Shown: positions 43,686 to 52,206, numbered from the stretch's first letter. The stretch: DNA of 64,000 nt from Antarctobacter sediminis (GCF_019218285.1 NZ_JAHUZG010000001.1:682001-746000), one strand, 5' to 3'. Translations and numbers: made by a program. The notes: generated by a model not told the origin, from the sequence alone.

Positions 43686-44294
43686 ATGACGCGGCATAGT
43701 CTCGACGTACGACCAACCGTGTTATTAAGGCCTGTTCATTTGACCGACCAAACAGCCCAGGACGATCAGTCTTCCGCGCCAAAGAAGGATTGTTGGGACA
43801 AGCTTGAGGTTATCTCGAAATTCGTGGCACCGGCTGTCGTGGCGTTCGCTGCATATTGGTTAAACAGCCAAGTGAGCACTAGGCAGACTAGCGCGGACAT
43901 GGCGCAGATCGCGGTGGGCATCCTCAGCAAAGAACCCGAGTACGATCTGAGTGACACCGAGGTTGATCCTTTGAGAGAGTGGGCCATCGCCGCGCTTCAA
44001 TCTCCGGGGGCGGTGATCCCATTGACCGAGGAGGCGGCGGACCGTCTCAGACAGAAAGGGCTGCCAGTCGCAGGGTGGATGAAGGACGTGTGGGGTTCGC
44101 CGAGTACGCGTGTGTTTTCCACGGTCGAAGAATGCCAAAACTACTTCAAGGGCGACAAAGGCCTATTGTTCGGTTTGATGACGGAACTGGGTTCGGATTT
44201 TGATCTTGACGAGCACTGCAAGGAACGTGTCCGAGTCTATCAGTCGTTGCAGAGCATGATCCAGTCCTTCGCCGACCCTAACGGTTCGCCCTAG
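43686..44294 (+). CDS. Membrane-anchored protein of unknown function (cargo)
   Basis: About 202 aa, with one transmembrane helix near residues 50-65 (FVAPAVVAFAAYWL) and a soluble, acidic C-terminal part (LSDTEVDPLREWAIAALQ). I recognise no family. The start is uncertain; AGG precedes ATG 43686, and the open frame reaches back into the iterons. It lies in the cargo slot between replication and packaging genes, so superinfection exclusion or another anti-phage role is possible but not shown. Confidence 0.5.
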   Translation: MTRHSLDVRPTVLLRPVHLTDQTAQDDQSSAPKKDCWDKLEVISKFVAPAVVAFAAYWLNSQVSTRQTSADMAQIAVGILSKEPEYDLSDTEVDPLREWAIAALQSPGAVIPLTEEAADRLRQKGLPVAGWMKDVWGSPSTRVFSTVEECQNYFKGDKGLLFGLMTELGSDFDLDEHCKERVRVYQSLQSMIQSFADPNGSP

Positions 44295-44610
44295 CACCGC
44301 GACACCGCGCTAGGTCCTTGCCCCAACAAATTAGTTGGGGTATCAATATACCGCTCCGATCTGTCGCAGGATCATCCACTGCCGTGGGCACGTCCGAACC
44401 AAGCGATGACGCCAACACCGTGAACAGCGGATAGAGGCTGAGCGGTTCGGACAAGCCACGACAAGCCAAGACGACAGGCCAGAGCATTCATCCAGACAAG
44501 CCCCAAGGGAACCCTGCCCGCCAAAGGGGGGACCACCGCAACTATCGGGGGGGCTGGGGGTAGGTAGATAGAGGCTTGCCGCCAAGTTTCAGGTGAGGCT
44601 AACTGGCGTC
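44295..44610. other. Noncoding gap in the element with a hairpin
   Basis: This 316-bp gap has no credible gene. A hairpin CCCCAAC/GTTGGGG with a 6-nt loop lies at 44321-44340, shortly after the membrane-protein stop, and may terminate its transcript. The rest could contain a packaging (cos) site, but nothing diagnostic is visible. Confidence 0.5.
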
Positions 44611-45267
44611 ATGAGTAGCAGAGACGATTTTAGAAAACCGATCGTTCGCGAGATTGCCCAGCGGTCTGGTTACAGATGCGCCAACCCGACGTGTCTTAGG
44701 CCAACGATGGGACCGGACGGCGACCAAGGTTCCGCAAGCATCGGAGTGGCGGCGCACATAACTGCTGCGTCAGAGGGCGGGCCTAGGTACGACCTTGACA
44801 TGACGCCCGAAGAAAGGAGCGCCCCCGAGAACGGTATCTGGCTCTGTCAGACTTGCAGCCGCCTGATCGACGTGGACGTGCCCAGCTACCGGGCTGACTT
44901 GCTTCGTGAATGGAAGACGCTGGCCGAGATGCGCGCCTATCTGGGCCTACGCGGTTTCGCTATCGTGGTCTCAAGAAGCTTCGACAAGCTGGAAGAGAAG
45001 ATGCCTGACCTTATTGCCGAGATGCGGAAGGACATTGCTGATTTTCCGTTTTCGCGAACTTGCGTCGCTATGTCGAGCAAAGCGGCCTTCAACGGCGATC
45101 CTGACAACCCGACGTTGATCTACTACACCGACAAATACGAACATCTCGTTTCCAAGATGAAGGTCATGGAGAATTACGCAGCTTTGGTCGATGTGACGAC
45201 CAAGGTGCACACTCCTAAGTTTGAGCTGACCGAAGACTTCGTGGAATACCTCCAACTGCCCAGATAG
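44611..45267 (+). CDS. HNH-domain protein, candidate defence cargo
   Basis: A 218-aa protein. The N-terminal ~100 residues hold an HNH-like zinc nuclease module: RCANPTC, then VAAHITAASEGGPRYD, MTPEERSAPENGIWLC and QTCSRLIDVD, giving the Cys pairs, His and Asn of the fold. This version of HNH, with GPRYD and NGIWLC, recurs in predicted restriction and defence proteins. The C-terminal ~110 residues match nothing I know. ATG 44611 is preferred over GTG 44593. It is distinct from the packaging HNH gene downstream. Confidence 0.65.
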   Translation: MSSRDDFRKPIVREIAQRSGYRCANPTCLRPTMGPDGDQGSASIGVAAHITAASEGGPRYDLDMTPEERSAPENGIWLCQTCSRLIDVDVPSYRADLLREWKTLAEMRAYLGLRGFAIVVSRSFDKLEEKMPDLIAEMRKDIADFPFSRTCVAMSSKAAFNGDPDNPTLIYYTDKYEHLVSKMKVMENYAALVDVTTKVHTPKFELTEDFVEYLQLPR

Positions 45268-45357
45268 ACCTTCGGTTTGGCAACCCCCTTGAGCCACTAG
45301 GACCGATTCGGACCTATTTTTGTTGACCTGCTCGAATCTGGGATTCATGCCAAGTGC

Positions 45358-46902
45358 ATGGTCCTACGCTTCAAGAAACCCAAGGTGTCAACACCGGTCC
45401 ACCATACTAAGCCTGTGGACGCTCTGGCTTCGTGGCTGGAAGCGAACTTCGTCATCCCGAGCGGTATCAGCCGGGGCCAGCCCTTCGGCCTCCACGACTT
45501 CCAGCGCGCCTTCCTCGCTGACCACCTCGCCAACGCCGACGACAACGGGCCAGCCTATCGAACGGTGATCCTGTCGTGCCCGCGCAAGCTGGGCAAAACG
45601 TCTCTGCTGGCCGCGCTTGTCGTGGCCTACATGAGCGAGGACAGCCCCCTGTTTGTGCCCGGATGGCGCGGGGCTATCGCAGGCCCGACCGAAGCACATG
45701 CCCAGATGCTGCTACAGGCCGTTGCTGATCTGCTGGACGTGAACGGGCGCAGCAACATCAAGTATCGCCGCAGCCCAAAGCCGGGCAGTCTCGTGGGGGA
45801 TGGCGGCACCAGCTTTCAGGCTCTGACCGGATCACCGACCCAAGGTCACGGGCTGAGCCTCGACCTTGCCGTGATCGACGAAGCGGGCCTGCTCAAAGAG
45901 AACAGCGAGGTGATGCAGAACCTCTTGGACGCCTGCGCCGCCCGCGATGGCCGCATGGTGATTACCGGCACGCGGGGCACCTCAGCCCAGTACCGCGAAA
46001 AGCTGGAACGTCCCGACCCCTCGACTTGCGTCCATCTCTACAGCGCCTCACTCGACGCTGATCCGGGCGACCGGAAGCTGTGGCACGCGGTCAATCCCGG
46101 TTTGGGCGACATCAAGTCGGAACGCTTCATGGCCGACGCCTATGAGCAAGCCAAGGCCGCAGGAACCACCGTCGCCTTCATGGCGTGGCAACTCAACGCT
46201 CCGGTTGATCCCATGCGCCAGATTGTCATTGAGTATTCGGACCTGTCCGCCTGCTACGACGAAGACGCAGAACCGATACCGGGTGAGCCGGTTTGGCTGG
46301 GGCTTGATCTGGGCGGCGCTGCCAGCATGACCGCCGCCGTGGCCGTCTTCGAAAGCGGCGTGATCCGAAGCGTGGGGGCCTTCCCGTCCGCAGCCATGAC
46401 ACTGGCCGAACGTGGCAAGCGCGATGGCGTGGGCCTGACGTGGCAGGAATGCGCGAAGCGTGGCGAACTCAAGGAAACGACCGGACACGTCTCCGAACTG
46501 ACCGAGTTTGTCCCGCATGTCCTTGAGATGATCCAAGGTCACCCTGTCGTCAGTGTGACTGGCGACCGCTTCCGAGATGCGGAACTGCGTAACGCTCTGG
46601 CCAAGTGCGAGGTGACATGGCCGCTTCAACTCCGGGCGACCGGTCCGAAGGACGGCAACGCCGACATTCTGGCGCTGCGCCGGTTCTTCCTCGCCCGCAA
46701 GGCCCGCCTGAAACGCAGCCTTTTGCTGGAAGCATCGCTTGCCGAAGCGGATTGCCGGGTGGCCGCAACGGGTGCCCTCAGCCTCGACCGTGCCCACCGT
46801 GATGGCCGCAACGATCTTGCCGCCGCCCTGATCCTCGCCGCAGGTAGCCGAATGCGGGACCTCGACCGACCACAAGCCGAGGTGGAGGTGCACGTGCTAT
46901 GA
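45358..46902 (+). CDS. terL: Phage terminase large subunit
   Basis: A 514-aa packaging ATPase/nuclease of the HK97-type Terminase_1 class. Walker A is PRKLGKTS (75-82), Walker B LAVIDEA (170-176), and the C-terminal nuclease half begins near WLGLDLGG with acidic residues further on. It moves DNA into procapsids and cuts concatemers. No small-subunit gene is recognisable beside it. The stop overlaps the HNH gene start by 4 bp. The ribosome-binding site is weak. Confidence 0.92.
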   Translation: MVLRFKKPKVSTPVHHTKPVDALASWLEANFVIPSGISRGQPFGLHDFQRAFLADHLANADDNGPAYRTVILSCPRKLGKTSLLAALVVAYMSEDSPLFVPGWRGAIAGPTEAHAQMLLQAVADLLDVNGRSNIKYRRSPKPGSLVGDGGTSFQALTGSPTQGHGLSLDLAVIDEAGLLKENSEVMQNLLDACAARDGRMVITGTRGTSAQYREKLERPDPSTCVHLYSASLDADPGDRKLWHAVNPGLGDIKSERFMADAYEQAKAAGTTVAFMAWQLNAPVDPMRQIVIEYSDLSACYDEDAEPIPGEPVWLGLDLGGAASMTAAVAVFESGVIRSVGAFPSAAMTLAERGKRDGVGLTWQECAKRGELKETTGHVSELTEFVPHVLEMIQGHPVVSVTGDRFRDAELRNALAKCEVTWPLQLRATGPKDGNADILALRRFFLARKARLKRSLLLEASLAEADCRVAATGALSLDRAHRDGRNDLAAALILAAGSRMRDLDRPQAEVEVHVL

Positions 46903-47237
46903 CCCGCCAGCAAGACCGCAGCACAATCGACACCGCCCGCTGGGCAAGGGTTCGCCACGCTGTCGCCGAACGTGCTGCCTTCCGCTGTGAGTGCTGCGCC
47001 CGCTTCGTGGGTCTGCATGGTCAGGCCGATCACGTAGTGCCGCGCAGCCGATGCGAAGCCGAAGGCATCGACCCTTTCGACATGGCCAACCTGCAATGGC
47101 TATGCGCCGGGTGCCACAGCCGCAAGACAAATGCCGAAAAGATGGAAGGCCGGACCCGCAAGGACCGCACCGCCGTGCGCCGTTCCCGCGTCGTGGGCCG
47201 GGGTGCGTATCTGTCTGCATTGCAGAACGGGGGGTAG
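46899..47237 (+). CDS. Phage HNH endonuclease (packaging-associated)
   Basis: A 112-aa HNH nuclease with CECC, then HGQADHVVPRSR and NLQWLCAGCHSRKTNAEK. Small HNH proteins next to terminase are needed for DNA packaging in HK97-like phages and are standard in cf-PICIs. It overlaps the terminase stop, indicating translational coupling. Confidence 0.9.
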   Translation: MTRQQDRSTIDTARWARVRHAVAERAAFRCECCARFVGLHGQADHVVPRSRCEAEGIDPFDMANLQWLCAGCHSRKTNAEKMEGRTRKDRTAVRRSRVVGRGAYLSALQNGG

Positions 47238-47239
47238 AC

Positions 47240-47875
47240 ATGACCGGCCCCCTCAGCTTTCAGCTTCGACAAGGCGGCCAAACCACCGATGCCAAGACCG
47301 GCCTTGATCTGCTGGCCGACCGTTTCCGCGAAGGCCAGGACGAACTGGGCATCCCCGTAAGCCGGGAAATGCGCCGCTTCCTCGAAGAACAGATGCAGGA
47401 ACTGGCAAGCCGTCACGGGGGCAGCATCACGACTTCCACCACCTTGGCCCGACGCTCTGGCAAGCTTGTTGCCGCTCTGCGCCGTGCTGCCCGAGTGAAG
47501 GACGTGAAGACGCTGGGCAGGGTGACGGGCCGGGTGAAGCTTCGTGCCGACCGGGCCGTGCATGAAGACGGGGGCAGGATCAAACCGACCTCAGGCCAGT
47601 ATGTCACGGTCCCGCTGCCCGCTGCTCTCAATGCGAACGGCACGCCCAAGAAGCAACGTGCCCGCGACTGGCCCAACACGTTCACGGCCAAGAGCAAGGC
47701 GGGCAATCTGCTGATTTTCCAGCGTAGGGGCGGAAAGCTGATACCGCTCTATGCCCTCAAGAAATCCGTCACCGTGCCAGCGAGGCTAGGTGCGGTTCGG
47801 AGCGCCCGCAATGACGCACCGATTTTCGCCGACCGTGCTCTGAGCGCGATCATTGACCATCTCCTAGAAGACTAG
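47240..47875 (+). CDS. Phage protein, possible head/neck component
   Basis: A 211-aa basic protein in the head module, starting 2 bp after the HNH stop with GGGGGG upstream. The C-terminal half is beta-rich with a Lys/Arg-rich surface (TAKSKAGNLLIFQRRGGKLI). I recognise no family firmly; gp10-like neck or minor head proteins are the closest idea from position. Confidence 0.55.
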   Translation: MTGPLSFQLRQGGQTTDAKTGLDLLADRFREGQDELGIPVSREMRRFLEEQMQELASRHGGSITTSTTLARRSGKLVAALRRAARVKDVKTLGRVTGRVKLRADRAVHEDGGRIKPTSGQYVTVPLPAALNANGTPKKQRARDWPNTFTAKSKAGNLLIFQRRGGKLIPLYALKKSVTVPARLGAVRSARNDAPIFADRALSAIIDHLLED

Positions 47876-47887
47876 AAAGGCGCTACC

Positions 47888-49132
47888 ATGCTGAAAAGTC
47901 AAGAAATCCAACTGGCGCAGTCGAAGCGCCGTGAACGTATGGCCGAAATCCAGAAGGCCGATGAAATCTCCGATGAGGGCCGCACCGAACTGCGTTCCCT
48001 GACCGACGCCTACAGCAACGCGGAAACGGAGTTTCGGGCCGCTGTCATCATCGAAGACGCCGAACGGGCCGCGATGCGCGAACCCGACAAGGCCGCGTCT
48101 GACTTCGACGCCGAATGCCGCGCGTTCAACATTGCCGCAATGGTCGAAGCCCTCGAAGGCCAGAAGCCGCTTTCGGGCCGTGAAGCCGAAGTTTCGCAGG
48201 AACTCGAAGAACGCCACGGCGCTGCCTCGAAAGGCGTCCGGTTTCCTTGGGAAGCCCTGCTTGAAACCCGCGCCGACGCCACAGTGACCGCGCCGGATGC
48301 GTCCAGCGGCGACCTCGCAACCCGGCCAACGATGAAGGCGCTGGAACGAATCTTCGAATCCAGCGCCGCCGCCCGCTTTGGCTTCCGCAACATCGCTGTG
48401 ACCGGACAACCCCGCTTCCCTGAACTGACCGGGGGTGCCTCTGCATCGTGGGTGGCAGAGGGTGAAGGCGCTGACGCAGCCGCGATCACCACCAGCGTCA
48501 CCAGCCCCAGCATCAAGACCCTGACCGCGCGCTACCTGCTGAGCCGTCAGGCGATCCGGCAAAACGCCGTGCTGGAAACGATGCTGCGCCGCGATCTGTC
48601 CGAAGTGCTGCGCGAAGCACTGGACCTTGCAGCCTTCCGGGGCACCGGGGCTGACAATCAGCCGTCTGGCCTCGACACCCTGCTGACGGGAACATCTCTT
48701 GGCGCTGTGATCGGCTACGGTTCAATTGTCGATTACTGCGTCGATCTGATGACCAGCACCAAAGCCTCCCGAATGGACGGAATAAGCGTTGCCGCTGTGC
48801 CCTTCGTTCTGGGCAATCTGATGAAGGCGACCTACGGCTTTTGCACCGAATTTGAGATGGCCAAGAAACTTGTGCCCTCCCTGACGTTCTCAAGTCAGGT
48901 GTCCGAGGTGACCGCCGGTCCTCCTGAAAGCGCAACGATGTATCTGGGTGCGCCCGCTGGTCATGCGTGGGTGCCGACATGGGGCAGCCCGGAACTGCTG
49001 GTTGATCCCTACAGCGAGAGCAAGACGGGCAAGGTGGCCCTGACCGTGTTCAGCTTCACCGACATTCTGGTGCAGCGTCAGGCGACGCACTTCATGAAGA
49101 TAACGGACGTGCACCGGGGCGACGGAGCATGA
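47888..49132 (+). CDS. HK97-family major capsid protein
   Basis: A 414-aa capsid protein. The N-terminal ~125 residues are charged and helical (delta/scaffold domain; EIQKADEISDEGRTELRSL), the rest is an HK97 fold with the G-loop region and LSRQAIRQNAVLE spine helix. AAGG lies before the ATG. It is followed, not preceded, by the prohead protease gene, with a 4-bp overlap. Confidence 0.9.
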   Translation: MLKSQEIQLAQSKRRERMAEIQKADEISDEGRTELRSLTDAYSNAETEFRAAVIIEDAERAAMREPDKAASDFDAECRAFNIAAMVEALEGQKPLSGREAEVSQELEERHGAASKGVRFPWEALLETRADATVTAPDASSGDLATRPTMKALERIFESSAAARFGFRNIAVTGQPRFPELTGGASASWVAEGEGADAAAITTSVTSPSIKTLTARYLLSRQAIRQNAVLETMLRRDLSEVLREALDLAAFRGTGADNQPSGLDTLLTGTSLGAVIGYGSIVDYCVDLMTSTKASRMDGISVAAVPFVLGNLMKATYGFCTEFEMAKKLVPSLTFSSQVSEVTAGPPESATMYLGAPAGHAWVPTWGSPELLVDPYSESKTGKVALTVFSFTDILVQRQATHFMKITDVHRGDGA

Positions 49133-49716
49133 TTGAAAGCCGCGCCGTCTGGGCCGCGTCCCTTGAGGTGCGGCAACAGGAAGGGCGTCCCGCGATCACG
49201 GGGCGCTTTCCCTATGGCGAACTGGCGATCATCTCCGACAGAGGATCAGTCAGGAAAGAGACCATTGAACCGGGGGCGTTTTCCTACGCCCTCGAAGACC
49301 CCGACCGGGAGATTCACCTGCTGTCGGGCCACGACTACGGCAAGCCGTTGGCATCGAAGAAAGCGGGTAGCCTCGAACTGCAAGACAGCGCTGATGCTCT
49401 GACCTTCCGCGCCCTCATTCCAGCGGGTGCAGAGAAGATCACCCACGTTGCCGACGCTCTCGCAATGATCGGCGCGGGCTTGGCTGTGGGTGTATCTCCG
49501 GGATTCCGCGTGCCTCCCAAAGACGTAGTGCCCGACGCTGAGACCCTGAAACCCGAACCCGGCAACCCCGGCGTGATGATCCGGCAACTTGCGGCTCTGG
49601 TGCTCTATGAACTCTCAATAGTAACCCGACCGGCCTATCCCGCAACATCTGCTGAACTGCGCAATATGTCGTGCAATCAGTTGCACGCGCCACAACGGAA
49701 GGTGCTTCTACCGTGA
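49129..49716 (+). CDS. HK97-family prohead protease
   Basis: A 195-aa Ser protease that matures the capsid. Features include the N-terminal beta region (ITGRFPYGELAIISD), His in LLSGHDYGKPLA and the catalytic Ser region VGVSPGFR, then ALVLYELSIVTRPAYP, typical of peptidase U35. It overlaps the capsid stop (ATGA). It would remove the capsid N-terminal delta domain. Confidence 0.88.
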   Translation: MIESRAVWAASLEVRQQEGRPAITGRFPYGELAIISDRGSVRKETIEPGAFSYALEDPDREIHLLSGHDYGKPLASKKAGSLELQDSADALTFRALIPAGAEKITHVADALAMIGAGLAVGVSPGFRVPPKDVVPDAETLKPEPGNPGVMIRQLAALVLYELSIVTRPAYPATSAELRNMSCNQLHAPQRKVLLP

Positions 49717-50273
49717 TAGAGCTACTTGAATCTTCGTATACGTTCGGCACCGACCCCGCTTCGCCTGTGGCAAGTGACGTTGCTCTTGAAGCTGGCAGTA
49801 CAGAGGCAGAGGCCGAAGCCATGCTGAGCGCGGCTTGGCAGCAAGTGGAAGCATTCACCGGCAAGACGTACCGCACCACGACGAGCGGCACCGTTATCGT
49901 GAAGGTTTCCAGCCCGACCGTCTGGACGTGGCCGCGCTATCCGTTCCCTGAGGCTCTGACCATCGAAGCCTATAGCCAAGGCGCTTGGGTGGCATGGTCC
50001 GAAACCTACATCGCCGCCGCTGGCCTGATCGAACTGGAACCCTTCACGCTGTACCGGCTGAGCCATACGGACAACGTGCCCGCTGCCACGATCACCCCGG
50101 CGGTCACGCAGGCCGTCCACAACCTTGCCCTGTATCAGCTTATCCAAGGCCCCAGCCGCAGGGAGTTTAAGAGCCAGCAAGCCGGTGACAGCGGGTTTAC
50201 CCGCGAACAACTCATGCCGGTGTTCTACGGCTCTGGTGCTGGGGCACTGCTGGCAAGCGAGGTGCGTCTATGA
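49713..50273 (+). CDS. Head-tail connector protein (gp6-like)
   Basis: A 186-aa protein of the gp6-like connector type, with an N-terminal helical DNA-packaging module (TEAEAEAMLSAAWQQVEAFTG) followed by a beta section (WTWPRYPFPEALTIEAY). I prefer GTG 49713, which overlaps the protease stop, over GTG 49671. It would form the ring under the portal that accepts a tail. Confidence 0.75.
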   Translation: MIELLESSYTFGTDPASPVASDVALEAGSTEAEAEAMLSAAWQQVEAFTGKTYRTTTSGTVIVKVSSPTVWTWPRYPFPEALTIEAYSQGAWVAWSETYIAAAGLIELEPFTLYRLSHTDNVPAATITPAVTQAVHNLALYQLIQGPSRREFKSQQAGDSGFTREQLMPVFYGSGAGALLASEVRL

Positions 50274-51283
50274 TCTGGCCCTTCCGAAAGAAGCAACCCG
50301 ACCTTGAACAGCGCGCCAGCCTTGGCGTGACCCTCGACTATATGAGCCACCGCCGAAAGCAGGTGCTGACCGACGCAGGCGTGCCATTGACCGCCACCGT
50401 GGGCACGGCAACGCATTACTGGCAGTCCGGCTTCGCCATGCTGAACGATGCCACCGGAACCTTGCGCCCTGACGTACTCGCCCAGATGGGCCGCGATCTG
50501 TGCATGAAAGGCGAAAGCGTCTGGCACATTCGGGCCGATGGCTCTGCCCTTGATCTGCTGCCCGTGGCCTATTGGGATGAACTGGGCCGGGGCAAGTATC
50601 ACCTGCACATTGCCCGCGTGAACGAAACAGAGACCGTCAAGGCGCTGGCCGGGGAGGTGCTACACCTCAAGATCAACATGGACCCGGTGCAGCCTTGGAA
50701 GGGCAGAAGCCCGTGGCAGATGATGGGGCTATCCCCCTCGCTAATGTCGGAGATTGAAGGCACCTTCTCGACAGCCGCAACCTACGCAGGCAAGGGCCTG
50801 CTTCCCTTTCCGGCTGCTGTATCGGAGGAACAGAAGGGCAAGGCAATCTCTGGCCTTCAATCAGGGGCCTTGGCAGTCCGGACCAGCAAGGCCGATTACG
50901 CTCAACAGACCGGCGGACATCAAAGCGAATGGCGCAGGGTGGACCTCTCCGCCGATCTACAGAAGACGGACTTCGCCGAAATCAGCCGCGATCTGCACAT
51001 TCGCCTGCTGACCGGGTGCGGCATTCCCCCGGCCTTGATGACAGAGAACGGCAACGCAGGGGCGATGCGGGAAGCATACAGGCTGTTTGTGCTGCAAACC
51101 ATCCAGCCCCTTGCCCGTCAGTGTCTGCCCGAACTCATGGACAAGCTGGGCCTGACCAGCCTCACCACGGACGACATGATGAGCGCGGACGTGGCAGGCC
51201 GTGCCAGAGCCGTGGGCATTCTCACCGGGGCCGGGGTATCCCTCGACAAGGCTTTGAAGATGGCGGGCTGGGATGATGACTAA
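50270..51283 (+). CDS. Phage portal protein (HK97 family)
   Basis: A 337-aa portal, shorter than the ~400 aa of many relatives. It keeps the core motifs WHIRADGSALDLLPV, VLHLKINMD, GRSPWQMMGLSPS and the clip/stem region GCGIPPALMTENGNAG. It overlaps the connector stop by 4 bp. Its place after capsid and protease is unusual; HK97-type phages put the portal before them. Confidence 0.9.
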   Translation: MIWPFRKKQPDLEQRASLGVTLDYMSHRRKQVLTDAGVPLTATVGTATHYWQSGFAMLNDATGTLRPDVLAQMGRDLCMKGESVWHIRADGSALDLLPVAYWDELGRGKYHLHIARVNETETVKALAGEVLHLKINMDPVQPWKGRSPWQMMGLSPSLMSEIEGTFSTAATYAGKGLLPFPAAVSEEQKGKAISGLQSGALAVRTSKADYAQQTGGHQSEWRRVDLSADLQKTDFAEISRDLHIRLLTGCGIPPALMTENGNAGAMREAYRLFVLQTIQPLARQCLPELMDKLGLTSLTTDDMMSADVAGRARAVGILTGAGVSLDKALKMAGWDDD

Positions 51284-51665
51284 GCTTTCCCCTCTCGACA
51301 TGGCCAAGAGAGCCGCAGCCCGTAGCCCGATCTACAAGACAGCCGTGCTCTATGGCGTTGCCCATGACAATGGCACCACCGCCTTCACCGCCGAGGGTAA
51401 CCTACAGTTTGACCGGCTGGAACAGACCTTCGGCTATGTCGATATGAGCCGGGAAACCACCCTGACCGCTGCCCAGACTTATGAAGGCGACCACCTGCTA
51501 ACCGTGCTGACTGCTGAGGCACCGAATGGCGTGGCCCTGATTCTCTTGGATGGCCGGTTCTACACCGTGCAGAGGGTGCAAGCTGGGGACGCTCTGGGCG
51601 TGTCCGTCACATTCGCCTGCAACAGCATCCCCGACGATGAACCGCCCGAGATAAGGAATGCCTGA
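51273..51665 (+). CDS. Phage head-closure-like protein, uncertain
   Basis: A 130-aa mainly beta protein (MSRETTLTAAQTYEGDHLLTVL) overlapping the portal gene. Size and place fit a head-tail adaptor or stopper, but I do not recognise the family. ATG 51276 is an alternative start. Confidence 0.6.
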   Translation: MMTKLSPLDMAKRAAARSPIYKTAVLYGVAHDNGTTAFTAEGNLQFDRLEQTFGYVDMSRETTLTAAQTYEGDHLLTVLTAEAPNGVALILLDGRFYTVQRVQAGDALGVSVTFACNSIPDDEPPEIRNA

Positions 51666-51958
51666 TGCCCGTGAAGCAACTCGACTGTGAACCGCTGCCC
51701 AACATCCCCGGCAAAGACGCCACCGCCGAACAACTGGCGCAGGCCATGCACGATCTGATCATCTGGGCATTAAACCGGCGACTTGGGGAACTGATTGCCG
51801 CTGGCATGACTGGCGATGACCTGAAATACCTGCACCGCATCGCCAAGCGGTTCGAGAAGGGCACGAACAAGGTAAGCGACTGGGGATGGCTGCAAGAACA
51901 TATGCCCGAACTTGAGGCCGTGAGCATCCAATACACCCGGAACTGCCCCAAGACTTAG
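51665..51958 (+). CDS. Small element-borne protein, unknown
   Basis: A 97-aa mainly helical protein (AEQLAQAMHDLIIWALNRRL), start overlapping the preceding stop (TGATG). It is the last gene of the element; its stop overlaps an inverted integrase-arm-like site. A terminase small subunit or adaptor role is possible by elimination only. Confidence 0.55.
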   Translation: MPVKQLDCEPLPNIPGKDATAEQLAQAMHDLIIWALNRRLGELIAAGMTGDDLKYLHRIAKRFEKGTNKVSDWGWLQEHMPELEAVSIQYTRNCPKT

Positions 51959-51998
51959 TAGGCAAGGAAAGCCCGAACTGCCTACTATCTGCCTACTA
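51956..51998. repeat. Integrase arm-type sites, right
   Basis: TAGTAGGCA (51956-51964, inverted) is followed by TGCCTACTA at 51979-51987 and 51990-51998. The 11-bp period equals that of the pair at the left end. Confidence 0.6.
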
Positions 51999-52062
51999 AT
52001 GCCAAACACCCCTGAAACACCCTCTGCTGGGTGTCTCGTAAATCTCTGATTTACTTGGGATT

Positions 52063-52111
52063 TTTGGCTCCGGCGGTAGGGATCGAACCTACGACCAATT
52101 GATTAACAGTC
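52063..52111. repeat. attR core within tRNA-Asn
   Basis: The second copy of the 49-bp repeat, continuous here with the 5' half of the tRNA gene. The element thus restores a complete tRNA at its right end. Confidence 0.9.
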
Positions 52112-52139
52112 AACTGCTCTACCGCTGAGCTACGCCGGA
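52065..52139 (-). tRNA. tRNA-Asn (GTT)
   Basis: A 75-nt tRNA with an encoded CCA end. The acceptor stem TCCGGCG pairs with CGCCGGA, the anticodon loop reads CTGTTAA with anticodon GTT, and the T arm GTAGGTTCGATCCCTAC is regular. It is the insertion target of the element and remains intact. Confidence 0.97.
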
Positions 52140-52206
52140 ACTTGTGAGGAGGCGTATAACAATCTCGAATCCGGGCGTCCAGAGGCTTTTGTCACAAAAA
52201 TGTGGA

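Larger units (their letters stand above)
40896..52111. mobile_element. tRNA-Asn integrated element, cf-PICI-like phage satellite
   Basis: An 11.2-kb element lies between two copies of a 49-bp direct repeat that equals the 3' part of tRNA-Asn. It encodes integrase, AlpA-like HTH, a replication-initiator-like protein with iterons, two cargo genes and a head-only virion module: large terminase, HNH, major capsid, prohead protease, connector, portal and small head proteins. No tail, baseplate, lysis or CI-type repressor genes are visible. Size, tRNA site and gene set fit capsid-forming PICIs, which package themselves in their own heads and use helper-phage tails. A deleted prophage is the main alternative. 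Confidence 0.75.

Noticed and set aside
43273-43689. Plus-strand frame overlapping the initiator end and the iterons
   Set aside because: It overlaps the better-supported gene in another frame and then reads through the palindromes; no ribosome-binding site and no family.
40896-52111. Complete temperate prophage
   Set aside because: No tail, tape-measure, baseplate, lysis or CI-like repressor genes, and only 11 kb; a satellite explains the set better.
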